Below, piece after piece: positions 9,972 through 18,599 of a DNA stretch of 64,000 bases; position 1 is the first letter of the stretch, and each line of letters begins with the position of its first letter. The notes under the pieces are model-generated. The model was not told the origin of the DNA. It was given only the letters and a program-made list of their open reading frames with translations, and made no database searches. A program made the translations under genes and the position numbers. Source of the DNA: Salicibibacter cibarius (GTDB lineage: Bacteria > Bacillota > Bacilli > Bacillales > Marinococcaceae); the NCBI RefSeq assembly GCF_016495725.1, contig NZ_CP054705.1, positions 3,410,001 to 3,474,000 on the forward strand. The letters are read 5' to 3'.

Positions 9972-10016
9972 TTTTTGTCCTTCTCGGGGCAGATCGACCT
10001 CCGTTTGAGGGATTAC
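9972..10016 (-). repeat. single dispersed unit of the 41.4-kb 52-bp array family
   Basis: Positions 9994-10016 are a perfect 23-bp reverse complement of 41428-41450, and the next ~20 bases resemble the second unit of that array. It is a lone unit 31 kb away in the opposite orientation. The flanking ~250 bp between uvrC and trxA hold no gene I can support. Confidence 0.75.
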
Positions 10017-10078
10017 TTTACACTTCCGAGCAGGACGTGATTGGTTTTAGCCGACCTCTTTATCAGATGAAATGAACT

Positions 10079-10098
10079 CCTCTGATGGAAGTTTCACT
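10079..10098. repeat. 20-bp copy of the IS200/IS605-type end at 26328
   Basis: CCTCTGATGGAAGTTTCACT is identical at 10079-10098 and 26328-26347. At 26.3 kb it forms one arm of a terminal hairpin of a decayed element. Here only the one arm remains, so it is probably a solo end. Confidence 0.6.
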
Positions 10099-10110
10099 GC
10101 ATTCACAAGC

Positions 10111-10145
10111 GGAAAAAAGCCTGATGCAACACCAGGCTTTTTTCC
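10111..10145 (-). terminator. terminator after trxA
   Basis: AAAAAAGCCTG pairs with CAGGCTTTTTT around a short loop, giving a U-run in the minus sense just after trxA. Confidence 0.85.
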
Positions 10146-10170
10146 GTCTGCTTTCATTTATCAACTCAAC

Positions 10171-10488
10171 TTAGCTAATGTGCTTTTCCAACAATTCAAC
10201 AAGCGCTTCTTTCGGTTGGAAACCAACGACTTGCTCCACTTGTTCTCCATCTTTAAATACCATTAGCGTAGGAATGCTCATTACGCCAAACTTGCCTGCC
10301 GTTTCTTTATTTTCATCTACATCTACTTTGGCAATGGTTATCTTGTCACCCATCTCGCCATCAATTTCCTCGAGAACGGGGGCAACCATTTTACAAGGAC
10401 CGCACCATGTCGCCCAGAAATCAGCGAGTACGACGCCCTCGGATGTTTCTTGGGCAAAATCCTGATCCGTTACATTTTTAATTGCCAT
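10171..10488 (-). CDS. trxA: thioredoxin
   Basis: Thioredoxin reduces protein disulfides in the cytoplasm. The 105 residues contain the WCGPC active site with Cys29 and Cys32, and the conserved cis-Pro in SIPTLMVF. It lies downstream of etfA, as in B. subtilis, but a hairpin after etfA and the ~170-bp gap suggest its own promoter. Confidence 0.98.
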   Translation of the reverse strand: MAIKNVTDQDFAQETSEGVVLADFWATWCGPCKMVAPVLEEIDGEMGDKITIAKVDVDENKETAGKFGVMSIPTLMVFKDGEQVEQVVGFQPKEALVELLEKHIS

Positions 10489-10599
10489 TTTTATAATCTC
10501 CTTTCATAATCTTCTTAGTTCATCCCACATGTGCATTGTAGCATTCAATTCATACCGCCGCTAACAATCTGCTTATTCCAGAAGTGAAGAGGCCGGAGA

Positions 10600-10646
10600 T
10601 GAGATAAAGAGAGACAGCACACCTTTAATAAATGTTACTGTCTCTC
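10600..10646 (-). terminator. probable terminator after etfA
   Basis: GAGAGACAG (10609-10617) pairs with CTGTCTCTC (10638-10646), with a 20-base loop and TTTATCTC following in the minus sense. Confidence 0.55.
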
Positions 10647-10659
10647 CTTTTCCATGTTA

Positions 10660-11637
10660 TTATGCGTCAGCTGTTACTTTTTTGAATTCTTCGATGAGCA
10701 ACGGGACGATTTCAAATAGGTCACCGGTCAGGCTATAGTCAGCCACATCAAAAATCGGTGATTCTGCATCTTTATTAATCGCTACGATGCATTTTGAGCT
10801 GGACATCCCTGCCAAGTGTTGAATGGCACCGGAAATGCCTACGGCTATATAAAGATCCGGCGTAACGACTTTGCCAGTTTGCCCGATTTGCAAAGAGTAA
10901 TCACAGTATTCGGCGTCGCAAGCCCCGCGTGAAGCTCCTACTGCTCCACCGAGAACGTCTGCAAGTTCATAGAGCGGTTCAAAGCCTTCGGAACTTTTTA
11001 CGCCGCGGCCGCCGGCAACAATGACGTTCGCTTCAGCCAAGTCAACGCCTCCGCTCGTCTTTTTAACGACGTCTTTAATGACTGTTCGCAAATCTTTAAT
11101 TTCGACGTCTACCGTATCCGTATTCCCGCTGCGGCTACTGTCTACTTCCAACGGCGGGATATTGTTCGGCCTTAGCGTTGCAAAAATCACGCCGTCCGTG
11201 ACAGTTTTCTTTTCAAACGCTTTTCCGGAATAAATCGGGCGGGTGAAAATGACTTCATCTCCGTCTACTTCTACATCAACAACGTCGGACACGAGTCCGC
11301 TGTTCAATTTTGTCGCGACACGCGGCGCCAAATCCTTTCCGGGGGATGTGTGGGGAAGGATCAAGGCATCCGGTGATTCTTTTTCGATCACTTGCAGGAG
11401 CGCTTGTTTATAAGCATCGGTCGTGTAGCTTTTCAAGTTTTCATTTTCAGCAACCAATACGCGATCCGCTCCGTGGTGAATGAGATTCTCGCTCAAATCA
11501 CTTACACTATCGCCGCATAAGAGGGCTACCACTTCATTATCTCCGGCAATCTTTCGTCCGGCTGCAACCGTTTCGAAACTGACATTTCTTAATTCGCCTT
11601 CACTGACTTCTGCAAGTACCAATACTTTTTCAGGCAT
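10660..11637 (-). CDS. etfA: electron transfer flavoprotein alpha subunit
   Basis: EtfA binds FAD and, with EtfB, carries electrons from acyl-CoA dehydrogenase to the respiratory chain. The 325 residues have the N-terminal ETF domain and the C-terminal FAD-binding domain with VAGGRGV, SRGACD and QIGQTGKVVTPDLYIAVGI segments. It follows etfB by 15 bp, and both probably belong to the fadR operon. Confidence 0.97.
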   Translation of the reverse strand: MPEKVLVLAEVSEGELRNVSFETVAAGRKIAGDNEVVALLCGDSVSDLSENLIHHGADRVLVAENENLKSYTTDAYKQALLQVIEKESPDALILPHTSPGKDLAPRVATKLNSGLVSDVVDVEVDGDEVIFTRPIYSGKAFEKKTVTDGVIFATLRPNNIPPLEVDSSRSGNTDTVDVEIKDLRTVIKDVVKKTSGGVDLAEANVIVAGGRGVKSSEGFEPLYELADVLGGAVGASRGACDAEYCDYSLQIGQTGKVVTPDLYIAVGISGAIQHLAGMSSSKCIVAINKDAESPIFDVADYSLTGDLFEIVPLLIEEFKKVTADA

Positions 11638-11652
11638 GAATGGGCCCCTCCT

Positions 11653-12426
11653 TTATATGACTTTGGCTTCGTTTTTGAGTAGATCGACAAGTTCCCGAAC
11701 CTGTTCTGCTGGTTCGCCTTCCAATTTCTTACCTGCTTCTTTTTCCGGCGGCAAGTAGCGATCAACCGTTTTTGTTTTCGCTTCCAAATCATCTTCATCC
11801 AGATCGAGATCATCGAGATCCAGTGTATCCAACGGTTTTTTCTTCGCTTTCATGATCCCAGGCAAGGACGGGTAACGAGGTTCATTCAAGCCTTGCTGGC
11901 ACGTAACGAGTAAAGGAAGCTGCGTTTCGACAATCTCAACGTCCCCTTCGATATCACGTTCAATATTCGCGGTCGTTCCATCGATTTCGAGTTTTGTAAT
12001 CGTTGTCAATTGATTGATATCTAGTTTTTCGGCAAGTCGCGGCGCCACTTGGCCGGCTCCGTCATCCACGGCAACGTTTCCGCCCAGGATAATATCATAT
12101 TCTTTATCTTTGAAATAAGCAGCCAACATTTCAGAAATCGTGTAATGGTCCACTTCCTCATCCAAGTCTTCCGTATCCAGGAGCACTGCTTGGTCCGCTC
12201 CCATGGCAAGCGCGGTGCGCAATTCCTTTTCCGCTTCTTCATCCCCGACAGTGACGACGGTAACTTCCCCGCCATGGGCATCTTTTAGAACGATAGCTTC
12301 TTCGATCGCGTATTCATCATATGGATTGATGACAAATTCTGCACCTTCTTCGTCAATCACGCCATCGTTGATTTCGACTTTCTCCTCTGTGTCGAAGGTT
12401 CTTTTCATAACGACATAGATATTCAT
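11653..12426 (-). CDS. etfB: electron transfer flavoprotein beta subunit
   Basis: EtfB is the partner of EtfA and binds AMP. The 257 residues carry the family ADP-binding region and the recognition loop near residues 190-200. Following fadR by 90 bp and etfA by 15 bp matches the B. subtilis fad operon. In B. subtilis the enoyl-CoA hydratase fadB lies between fadR and etfB; here it is missing. Confidence 0.97.
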   Translation of the reverse strand: MNIYVVMKRTFDTEEKVEINDGVIDEEGAEFVINPYDEYAIEEAIVLKDAHGGEVTVVTVGDEEAEKELRTALAMGADQAVLLDTEDLDEEVDHYTISEMLAAYFKDKEYDIILGGNVAVDDGAGQVAPRLAEKLDINQLTTITKLEIDGTTANIERDIEGDVEIVETQLPLLVTCQQGLNEPRYPSLPGIMKAKKKPLDTLDLDDLDLDEDDLEAKTKTVDRYLPPEKEAGKKLEGEPAEQVRELVDLLKNEAKVI

Positions 12427-12515
12427 GCTTCTCTCCTCCTTTTTTTTCTAAAAGAATACATAAACTGAGATGCTCTATGAAAGCTTGGGCGCGCTATTCA
12501 GACAAAATGCGTCCT

Positions 12516-13127
12516 TCATGCGTCTGTACTTAAACTACCACTTTTGAATGCTCCTAGCAACATTTCAAATGCAGGTTTTGAAAGATTTCTCAAGTCATAT
12601 TTGCGCTCTTTCATCACCCAGTTGGTCACCATTTCATCAACGGTGCCAAAGAGCATCTGTCGCCCAAGTTTTTCATCAAGGGTTTGACTGAAGATTCCCT
12701 CCTCTTTCCCGCTCTTAATCACTTCTTCCATCAAATGCACGTACACTTTGAGAACCTCATTGATCTGCAAACGCAAGTCACGTGCGGATTGGCGCATTTC
12801 CAATTGCATGACAACGCTTAAATCCGGTTGAGCTGAAAACTGGGCAAAATGCATATGGACAATTTGCGATAACTTCTCTTCTGCGTTGTGGCATGTTGCC
12901 ATTCGGTCTTCAATTGCGGAAATGAACCCTCCCATTTTCGTTCGGAAAAGAGATACAAGAATATCTTCTTTATTCTTGAAATAGAGGTAGATCGTACCGT
13001 CGGCCACGCCTGCTTCTTTTGCAATTTTGGAGACTTGGGCAGCGTGATACCCATGGTTTGCAATAACGGTAACTGCCGCGTCAATAATTAACTGGTATTT
13101 TTGAGAGTTTTTCTTATCTAAAGCCAT
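12516..13127 (-). CDS. fadR: TetR-family fatty acid degradation regulator FadR
   Basis: A TetR repressor of 203 residues. Its HTH at about residues 25-50 contains AKEAGVADGTIYLYFKNKED, characteristic of Bacillus FadR, which releases DNA when it binds long-chain acyl-CoA. The order lcfA-fadR-etfB-etfA matches the B. subtilis operon. A perfect FadR-like palindrome overlaps its promoter, so autorepression is likely. Confidence 0.93.
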   Translation of the reverse strand: MALDKKNSQKYQLIIDAAVTVIANHGYHAAQVSKIAKEAGVADGTIYLYFKNKEDILVSLFRTKMGGFISAIEDRMATCHNAEEKLSQIVHMHFAQFSAQPDLSVVMQLEMRQSARDLRLQINEVLKVYVHLMEEVIKSGKEEGIFSQTLDEKLGRQMLFGTVDEMVTNWVMKERKYDLRNLSKPAFEMLLGAFKSGSLSTDA

Positions 13128-13174
13128 GATTTCTCCTTACGCGCTTTTAGATCAATGAGCGATGCCTAAATATA

Positions 13175-13192
13175 TGAATGATTCTTCATTCA
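13175..13192. promoter_or_regulatory. FadR operator
   Basis: TGAATGATTCTTCATTCA is a perfect palindrome with 7-bp half-sites. It fits the known Bacillus FadR box (TGAATGA..TCATTCA). It lies just downstream of the -10 box of the fadR promoter, where a bound repressor would block transcription. Confidence 0.88.
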
Positions 13193-13220
13193 TTTTAACT
13201 TAAGGGAATATCGTTGTCAA
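13192..13220 (-). promoter_or_regulatory. sigma-A promoter of fadR-etfBA
   Basis: In the minus sense, TTGACA (13215-13220), a 17-bp spacer and TAAAAT (13192-13197). The -35 is perfect. The FadR palindrome follows immediately. Confidence 0.85.
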
Positions 13221-13234
13221 ATGGGACCGTCCCC

Positions 13235-14947
13235 TCATCCATGTTTCTTCTCTGCCTCAATTGCCTCTTGTTTCTCCATTTCTTCTTCGACAAGCGCGCG
13301 CCTTAAAACTTTCCCGACAAATGTCTTCGGTAACTCTTCCCTTTGTTCAAAAATACGGGGAATTTTATAGGCTGCCAGTTTTGAACGGCAAAATGCTTCA
13401 AGGTCTTCGTGAGTCGCCTCTTGTCCTTCTTTCAATACGACAAATGCCTTTACCGTCTCTCCCCGATACGGGTGTGGCACACCGACCACCGCTGCTTCAA
13501 GAATGGCTTCATGCTCATAGAGAATTTCTTCCACTTCTCTCGGATAGATATTAAATCCTCCGGCGATGATCATATCTTTTTTTCGGTCGACGATATAGAA
13601 AAAACCATCTTCATCTTGATATCCCATGTCCCCGGTTTTAAACCAGTCACCGCTAAAAACCGCGTTCGTCTCCTCTTCTTTCTTCCAATACCCTTGCATG
13701 ACCTGGGGTCCGCGTACGGCAATCTCCCCAACTTCATTGATAGGGGCGATGTCCCCGCTCTCCTGATCCAAAGCTGCCATCTCCGTATCCGGCCACGGCA
13801 AGCCGATACTGCCGTTCTTATTCATCTCCCAAATCGGATTGGCAGACGCCACCGGCGAGGTTTCGGTCAATCCGTACCCTTCAACCAGTTTGCCTCCCGT
13901 TTTCTCTTCAAATGTAAGTTGAACTTCTCTCGGTAACGGTGCCGCTCCACTCAAACAAGCCTTTATCGAGCTCAAGTCATGTTTTTCAATATCGGGGTGA
14001 TTCGTTAATCCAATGTACATGGTAGGGGCACCCGGGAACATCGTTATTTTTTTCTTTTCAATCGTCTTTAGAATTTCTTTCGGATCGAATTTCGGCACGA
14101 TGACTAACTCGGCAACATTTAATATTCCAAGATTCATGGCCGTCGTCATTCCGTAGACGTGGAAAAAAGGGAGGGCTGCCAAAATCCGCTCTTTGCCTCT
14201 CTCGGTTTTATACATCCACCGGATGCATTGCTCGGTGTTAACGACAAGATTATAGTGGGTGAGCATCACGCCTTTGGGAGCGCCTGTCGTTCCGCCCGTA
14301 TATTGAATCAAAGCCAAATCTTTTTTCGGATCGATGGCCGGGCTCTCGAATGTCTTGCTTGCATTCGTCACTGCTTCCTTCCAGTTATGCGTCCCGTTAT
14401 CGTATGTTACTTCAATTTTCATCCCCATATCTTTCTTTTGGATATAAGGATAGATTTTGTTTTTCGGGAATGGCAAGAAATCCTTAATGCCGGTGACAAA
14501 CACATGTTCCAGACCAGTATTTTGCCGAACCTTTTGCACACGCGGATAAACCATGTCCAAACAGACGAGCATTTTTGCGTCCGAGTCAACCAGTTGTTGT
14601 TCAATTTCCCTTTCGACGAACAGAGGGTTCATCTGTACAACGACCCCGCCGGCAAACAATGCTCCATAATAGCAAATCACCGATTGGGGCGTATTTGCAA
14701 GCATTATCGCCACGCGGTCGCCTTTTTCAAGACCTAGCGTTTTCAGGGCATTTGCAAATTGAAGGCTGTAATCAAGCAACGCTTGATAGGTTAAGGATTT
14801 CCCTTTAAAATGAATGGCTGTTTTCTCCGGGTATTCCTCAGCGGCTGCTTGCAAAAATTCGTGCAACCCTTTTTCCGAATATGGATAAGAAGGGGCTACC
14901 TCTGCCGGATAATTATTCAGCCAAGCATGTCTTTCTTTTGTCGTCAT
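13235..14947 (-). CDS. lcfA: long-chain fatty acid-CoA ligase
   Basis: It activates long-chain fatty acids to acyl-CoA at the cost of ATP, the entry step of beta-oxidation. The 570 residues have the AMP-forming signature YTGGTTGAPKGVMLTH, the GYGLTE motif, and the C-terminal hinge and lid with GKVLRR. GGAGGAGG precedes the ATG. It lies upstream of fadR as in B. subtilis LcfA. Confidence 0.95.
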   Translation of the reverse strand: MTTKERHAWLNNYPAEVAPSYPYSEKGLHEFLQAAAEEYPEKTAIHFKGKSLTYQALLDYSLQFANALKTLGLEKGDRVAIMLANTPQSVICYYGALFAGGVVVQMNPLFVEREIEQQLVDSDAKMLVCLDMVYPRVQKVRQNTGLEHVFVTGIKDFLPFPKNKIYPYIQKKDMGMKIEVTYDNGTHNWKEAVTNASKTFESPAIDPKKDLALIQYTGGTTGAPKGVMLTHYNLVVNTEQCIRWMYKTERGKERILAALPFFHVYGMTTAMNLGILNVAELVIVPKFDPKEILKTIEKKKITMFPGAPTMYIGLTNHPDIEKHDLSSIKACLSGAAPLPREVQLTFEEKTGGKLVEGYGLTETSPVASANPIWEMNKNGSIGLPWPDTEMAALDQESGDIAPINEVGEIAVRGPQVMQGYWKKEEETNAVFSGDWFKTGDMGYQDEDGFFYIVDRKKDMIIAGGFNIYPREVEEILYEHEAILEAAVVGVPHPYRGETVKAFVVLKEGQEATHEDLEAFCRSKLAAYKIPRIFEQREELPKTFVGKVLRRALVEEEMEKQEAIEAEKKHG

Positions 14948-15216
14948 GTCTCTTCCTCCTCCTGATGACTATTCAATGTCCCCTTTCTCTATCATAATGC
15001 AAACGCTCTCATTAATAAAGTGAAACTTTTCTTTTTGATTTTTTGCTAAAATCTATAATTTTAGTGTGCAACCGCTGCGGAAAAATACTTTGAGCTTGAG
15101 ATCAGCCTCCTCGAAAAAAGAAGTAAGGCCTTATAAGCACGAAATCGGTGAAAACGCTGACGATTCGGCCTAGAATGAAGGGGGCAACCGTAATCTTATC
15201 CGAAAACGGCTCGATA

Positions 15217-15385
15217 CGATATAAAAAGCGGAGCTTTCGTAAAATTATAACGCATAACTACTCTTTGCGATAGAATGACTGAAACGATCCGCGAAATAAT
15301 AGCGCATAGTGGCTTTTTGCGATATAAAAACGGCGATAGCGCTGAAATTATATCGTAAGCTGTCCCCATACGATATAAACTTCTG
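15217..15385. repeat. 51/52-bp tandem array with CGATATAA inverted repeats
   Basis: Units start at 15217, 15268, 15320 and 15371, spaced 51, 52 and 51 bp. Each starts CGATA, and the third unit has CGATATAA...TTATATCG arms. The sequences between arms vary. A more degenerate unit may precede it at about 15161. Confidence 0.8.
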
Positions 15386-15652
15386 TTAAGAGTGGTGCGA
15401 CTCCGAACCTAAATGGAAACAGAGAAACATCCTCGAAATATTGCCTCTTTTTCGGGCACGTTTCCCGTTTTTGTGTCCGATGTTTGTTACCCTTGTGTGT
15501 ATTTGCTGCTGTCTCTTGGTCCTTTTGGTGGACCGGTCAAGGATTAATCATTTCTGAAACACACTAATAGGGCGCTCGACGACATAACACTTGGCGGTTG
15601 TCGTTCCAAATCTTCATGGCAATTGTCGGTGAGAGAATTTATAACATAACCA

Positions 15653-15736
15653 CTATAAAGCGATCGCCAGATAGATGACTCCGATGAGAATAAAACCTAT
15701 ACAGCATGTGATTAATATTTTTCCCAGCGTTTCCAT
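15653..15736 (-). CDS. 27-residue single-span membrane peptide
   Basis: The reading frame starts METLGKILI and ends in a hydrophobic run closing at IAL. It is almost all hydrophobic after residue 4 and would span the membrane once. GGGAGGG lies 9 bases upstream of the ATG, a strong ribosome site, which is the main support. There is no partner gene; it sits alone among repeats. It could be a small stress or regulatory peptide, but I do not recognise the family. Confidence 0.5.
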   Translation of the reverse strand: METLGKILITCCIGFILIGVIYLAIAL

Positions 15737-15871
15737 GCATTTACCCTCCCAGTTCAATGTTTCATAAGTACTTTCCTGCCGGAAGACGGTAACGGTCCAT
15801 CATTAGTGGCTAAAAAAAGCCACAATATACTTCATATACAAAAAAGCGCTACTCCGGGGTGTGATAAAGAG

Positions 15872-15887
15872 TTTTATTCTACCTCCA
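15872..15887. repeat. 16-bp match to the right end of the IS3 element
   Basis: TTTTATTCTACCTCCA is identical to the terminal 16 bp of the IS3-family element (39456-39471). It directly precedes a 52-bp array, as it does at 39.4 kb. Confidence 0.6.
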
Positions 15888-15893
15888 ATTGGC

Positions 15894-15997
15894 CCTTTCA
15901 GCGTCCCTCGGATCAGCAGTTTTTGCCATTTCGGGGGACGCTAGACCTTTCATCGTCCCTCCGATCAACAATTTCTACCATTGCGAGGGTCGCTGTG
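15894..15997. repeat. two 52-bp tandem units with AGCGTCCC inverted repeats
   Basis: Units start at 15894 and 15946, exactly 52 bp apart. In the first, AGCGTCCC pairs with GGGACGCT about 43 bp end to end. The second carries matching changes in sequence but keeps the layout. Confidence 0.8.
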
Positions 15998-16198
15998 ACC
16001 GCTTTAAAAAGACTGTAACCACTGCTCGGAGGTGCGATGGATGTTAATCCGCTTTATCAATCTATCGGTGAAGCGTGAATAGACGTTTAGGAAATATTTA
16101 ACCTTATCCCATCTGAGGGCGGAGTCGGGTTTGGCGAATCCCTTAGGGACAAGGACGATTCTCACAAGGTAAGATTGCTGGTATTTTCCACTAGATAA

Positions 16199-16222
16199 AG
16201 AAAAGGGCGCGTTCGCCCCCTT
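16199..16222 (-). terminator. terminator after mutS2
   Basis: In the minus sense a GGGCG/CGCCC stem is followed by TTTTCTTT directly after the mutS2 stop codon. Confidence 0.65.
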
Positions 16223-16223
16223 A

Positions 16224-18590
16224 TTATTTTAATTCGACAACCGTATTGCCGATCCCGCCTTCATTCATTCCGCCGTCTCTTGTATTTTTAACACTCGGGT
16301 GTTTTGCCAGCAGTTCTTTTACCCCTTTGCGCAAAGCGCCTGTTCCTTTGCCATGAATGATATGAACACGCCCATATCCGGCAAGCACAACTTCATCGAG
16401 GTATTTTTCCACCTCTGTCATGGCATTTTCATAACGTTGGCCGCGCAAATCCAATTCCGGTTTCACATGAGACGAACGTCCGGAGACACGCGTGACGCTT
16501 TTCCCGGCTTTTTCAGGCTTTGGCTGCGCCGTTTTTTCCAGGTCGTCTGCCTTTAATGTCATTTTCATAATTCCAAGTTGGACACTATATTCATCTTTCC
16601 CGGATGTTTCCACGATGTGTCCGCCTTGATTAAAGCGGGGCACGAAGACTTCTTCGCCCGGCTCGTAAGTCGCTACTGTTTGCGCTTTTCTCTTCACTTG
16701 TTGTTGCTTTTTCGTTAATTGAGGGGGTGCGTCTTCAAGGCCTTTTCGTGCTTCAATGAGCTCATGCTCTTTCACTGCATGGCCTTCTTGTTGGAGACGG
16801 CGTAAGTCGGCAACAATTGCTTCCGCTTCTTCTTTTGCCTTGCCCACTTCCGCTTTTGCCTTTTCTTCTGCTTCCTCGTAGATCGACTGTTTTCGGTTTT
16901 GCAATTCCGTAAACGCGCGGTCCAATTCGCGGTGCAGTTTCTCCGCCTGCCTCCGCGTTTCATCCGCTTCTTCTTGGGCTTGTTCCGCTTCTTGATAGCG
17001 AGTCTCGAGCGACGTAATCATTCGTTCCGCCTGCTTCGTGTCAGCGGCCATTTCGCTTTCGGCCGCTTCTATAATGTTTTCCGATAGGCCGAGACGGCGG
17101 GAGATGGCAAATGCGTTGCTACGCCCCGGGACTCCCGTGAGCAGCCGATACGTGGGACTTAGCGTATCTACATCAAACTCAACACTGGCATTCATCACGC
17201 CACTTCGGTTATAAGCATAGCCTTTCAGTTCCGTGTAGTGGGTGGTAGCTACCGTGCGGGCGCCGCGGTCGTGGACTTCATCCAAAATGGAAACGGCGAG
17301 TGCCGCGCCTTCGGCGGGATCAGTTCCCGCCCCCAATTCATCGAATAAAACAAGGCTTTGATCATTGACGTCTTGCAAAATGGAAACGATATTCGTCATA
17401 TGGGAAGAAAACGTGCTTAAGCTTTGCTCAATGGATTGTTCATCGCCGATATCGGCAAAAATATTCGTGAAAACGGTCGCTTCCGCTTTTTCCGCGGCCG
17501 GCAAAAATAAACCGGATTGGGCCATAAGCGTAAAGAGGCCAACGGTTTTTAAAGCGACGGTTTTGCCGCCGGTGTTGGGACCGGTAATCACAAGCGAATA
17601 ATAGTCCCCCCCGATTTCCAAATCGATGGGGACGACATCATCAGCATCCAATAACGGATGGCGGGCTTGGGGGAAATAAACGTAGCGACGGTCATTCAGT
17701 TGTGGTTGCACCCCTCTGATTTCCCGCGCATACAGGGCTTTTGCGGAAATAAAATCAAGCTGGGCAAGGATATCGGTATTACTTAATAATGGCTCGCCTT
17801 CTGCGGCTACCTCTTCCGTTAACATCCGCAAGATCCGTTCAATTTCCTGCTTCTCTTTCATTTTTGCTTCCCGCCGTTGATTATTCGCCGTCACGACGGA
17901 TTGCGGTTCAATAAACAGCGTTTGCCCGGAGGAAGATTGGTCGTGGACAATCCCGCCAAATGCGTTTCGATAGGCTTGTTTTACGGGAATGACGTAGCGT
18001 TCGTTCCTTATTGTTACGACCCGATCAGAGAGCTTGGTTTCCGCATCTTTTGAACGCAGAATCTGGTCAAGTTTCGAACGGATCGTTGATTCAAACGTGC
18101 GAATTTGTTGTCGTGCCGTTCTTAAGGCGTCACTCGCGCTATCGAGCACATGGCCATCTTCACTAATTGTTCTTTGGATGGCCGCTGCCAAGTTTTTTAA
18201 CGGAAAAAGATCCGAGATATAGGCGTCCAAATGAGGGAGTGAAAGCTCTTCTTCCTCTTCGAGCAATTGCTCGATAAATGCCTTCAGTTGGTTTCCGGCA
18301 CGAATGGTGTCATTAATGTTCGTAAAATCTTGAGGGTCGAGGACGCTCCCAAGTTGAGCCCGTTTTATTTCGGCGCGAATATCATGGACGCCTCCGAGGG
18401 GGACGTGTCCACGAAAACGAAGAACTTGCTCCCCCTCGGCCGTTTCCTCCTGGGCATGCTGCACAGCCGTCAGTTCCGTATGAGGGGAGAGATCACGGAT
18501 TTTTTCTTTGCCTAAGTCAGATGCTACGTGTGCCATTAGCTGATTTTTCATTTTTTGGTACTCTAACGTTCGTAGCATATCCTCCTGCAT
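16224..18590 (-). CDS. mutS2: endonuclease MutS2
   Basis: MutS2 is a MutS-like ATPase linked to suppression of recombination and to rescue of collided ribosomes. The 788 residues show the ATPase core with Walker A GPNTGGKTV, the DELGAGTDPAEG Walker B, a long coiled coil at about 520-640, and a C-terminal Smr nuclease domain (LDLRGQRYENA, HGKGTGALR). It starts 9 bp after polX at the ATG preceded by GAGGTG. The order cvpA-polX-mutS2 is conserved in Bacillus. Confidence 0.96.
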   Translation of the reverse strand: MQEDMLRTLEYQKMKNQLMAHVASDLGKEKIRDLSPHTELTAVQHAQEETAEGEQVLRFRGHVPLGGVHDIRAEIKRAQLGSVLDPQDFTNINDTIRAGNQLKAFIEQLLEEEEELSLPHLDAYISDLFPLKNLAAAIQRTISEDGHVLDSASDALRTARQQIRTFESTIRSKLDQILRSKDAETKLSDRVVTIRNERYVIPVKQAYRNAFGGIVHDQSSSGQTLFIEPQSVVTANNQRREAKMKEKQEIERILRMLTEEVAAEGEPLLSNTDILAQLDFISAKALYAREIRGVQPQLNDRRYVYFPQARHPLLDADDVVPIDLEIGGDYYSLVITGPNTGGKTVALKTVGLFTLMAQSGLFLPAAEKAEATVFTNIFADIGDEQSIEQSLSTFSSHMTNIVSILQDVNDQSLVLFDELGAGTDPAEGAALAVSILDEVHDRGARTVATTHYTELKGYAYNRSGVMNASVEFDVDTLSPTYRLLTGVPGRSNAFAISRRLGLSENIIEAAESEMAADTKQAERMITSLETRYQEAEQAQEEADETRRQAEKLHRELDRAFTELQNRKQSIYEEAEEKAKAEVGKAKEEAEAIVADLRRLQQEGHAVKEHELIEARKGLEDAPPQLTKKQQQVKRKAQTVATYEPGEEVFVPRFNQGGHIVETSGKDEYSVQLGIMKMTLKADDLEKTAQPKPEKAGKSVTRVSGRSSHVKPELDLRGQRYENAMTEVEKYLDEVVLAGYGRVHIIHGKGTGALRKGVKELLAKHPSVKNTRDGGMNEGGIGNTVVELK

Positions 18591-18599
18591 AATTGCACC

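Larger units (their letters stand above)
14948..16223. other. 1.3-kb gene-poor region with repeat arrays
   Basis: Between lcfA and mutS2 only one small peptide gene (15653-15736) is supported. The rest holds two 52-bp-period arrays (15217-15385 and 15894-15997), a 16-bp IS3-end match (15872-15887), and unassigned sequence at 14948-15216, 15386-15652 and 15998-16198 in which I see nothing. Confidence 0.6.
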
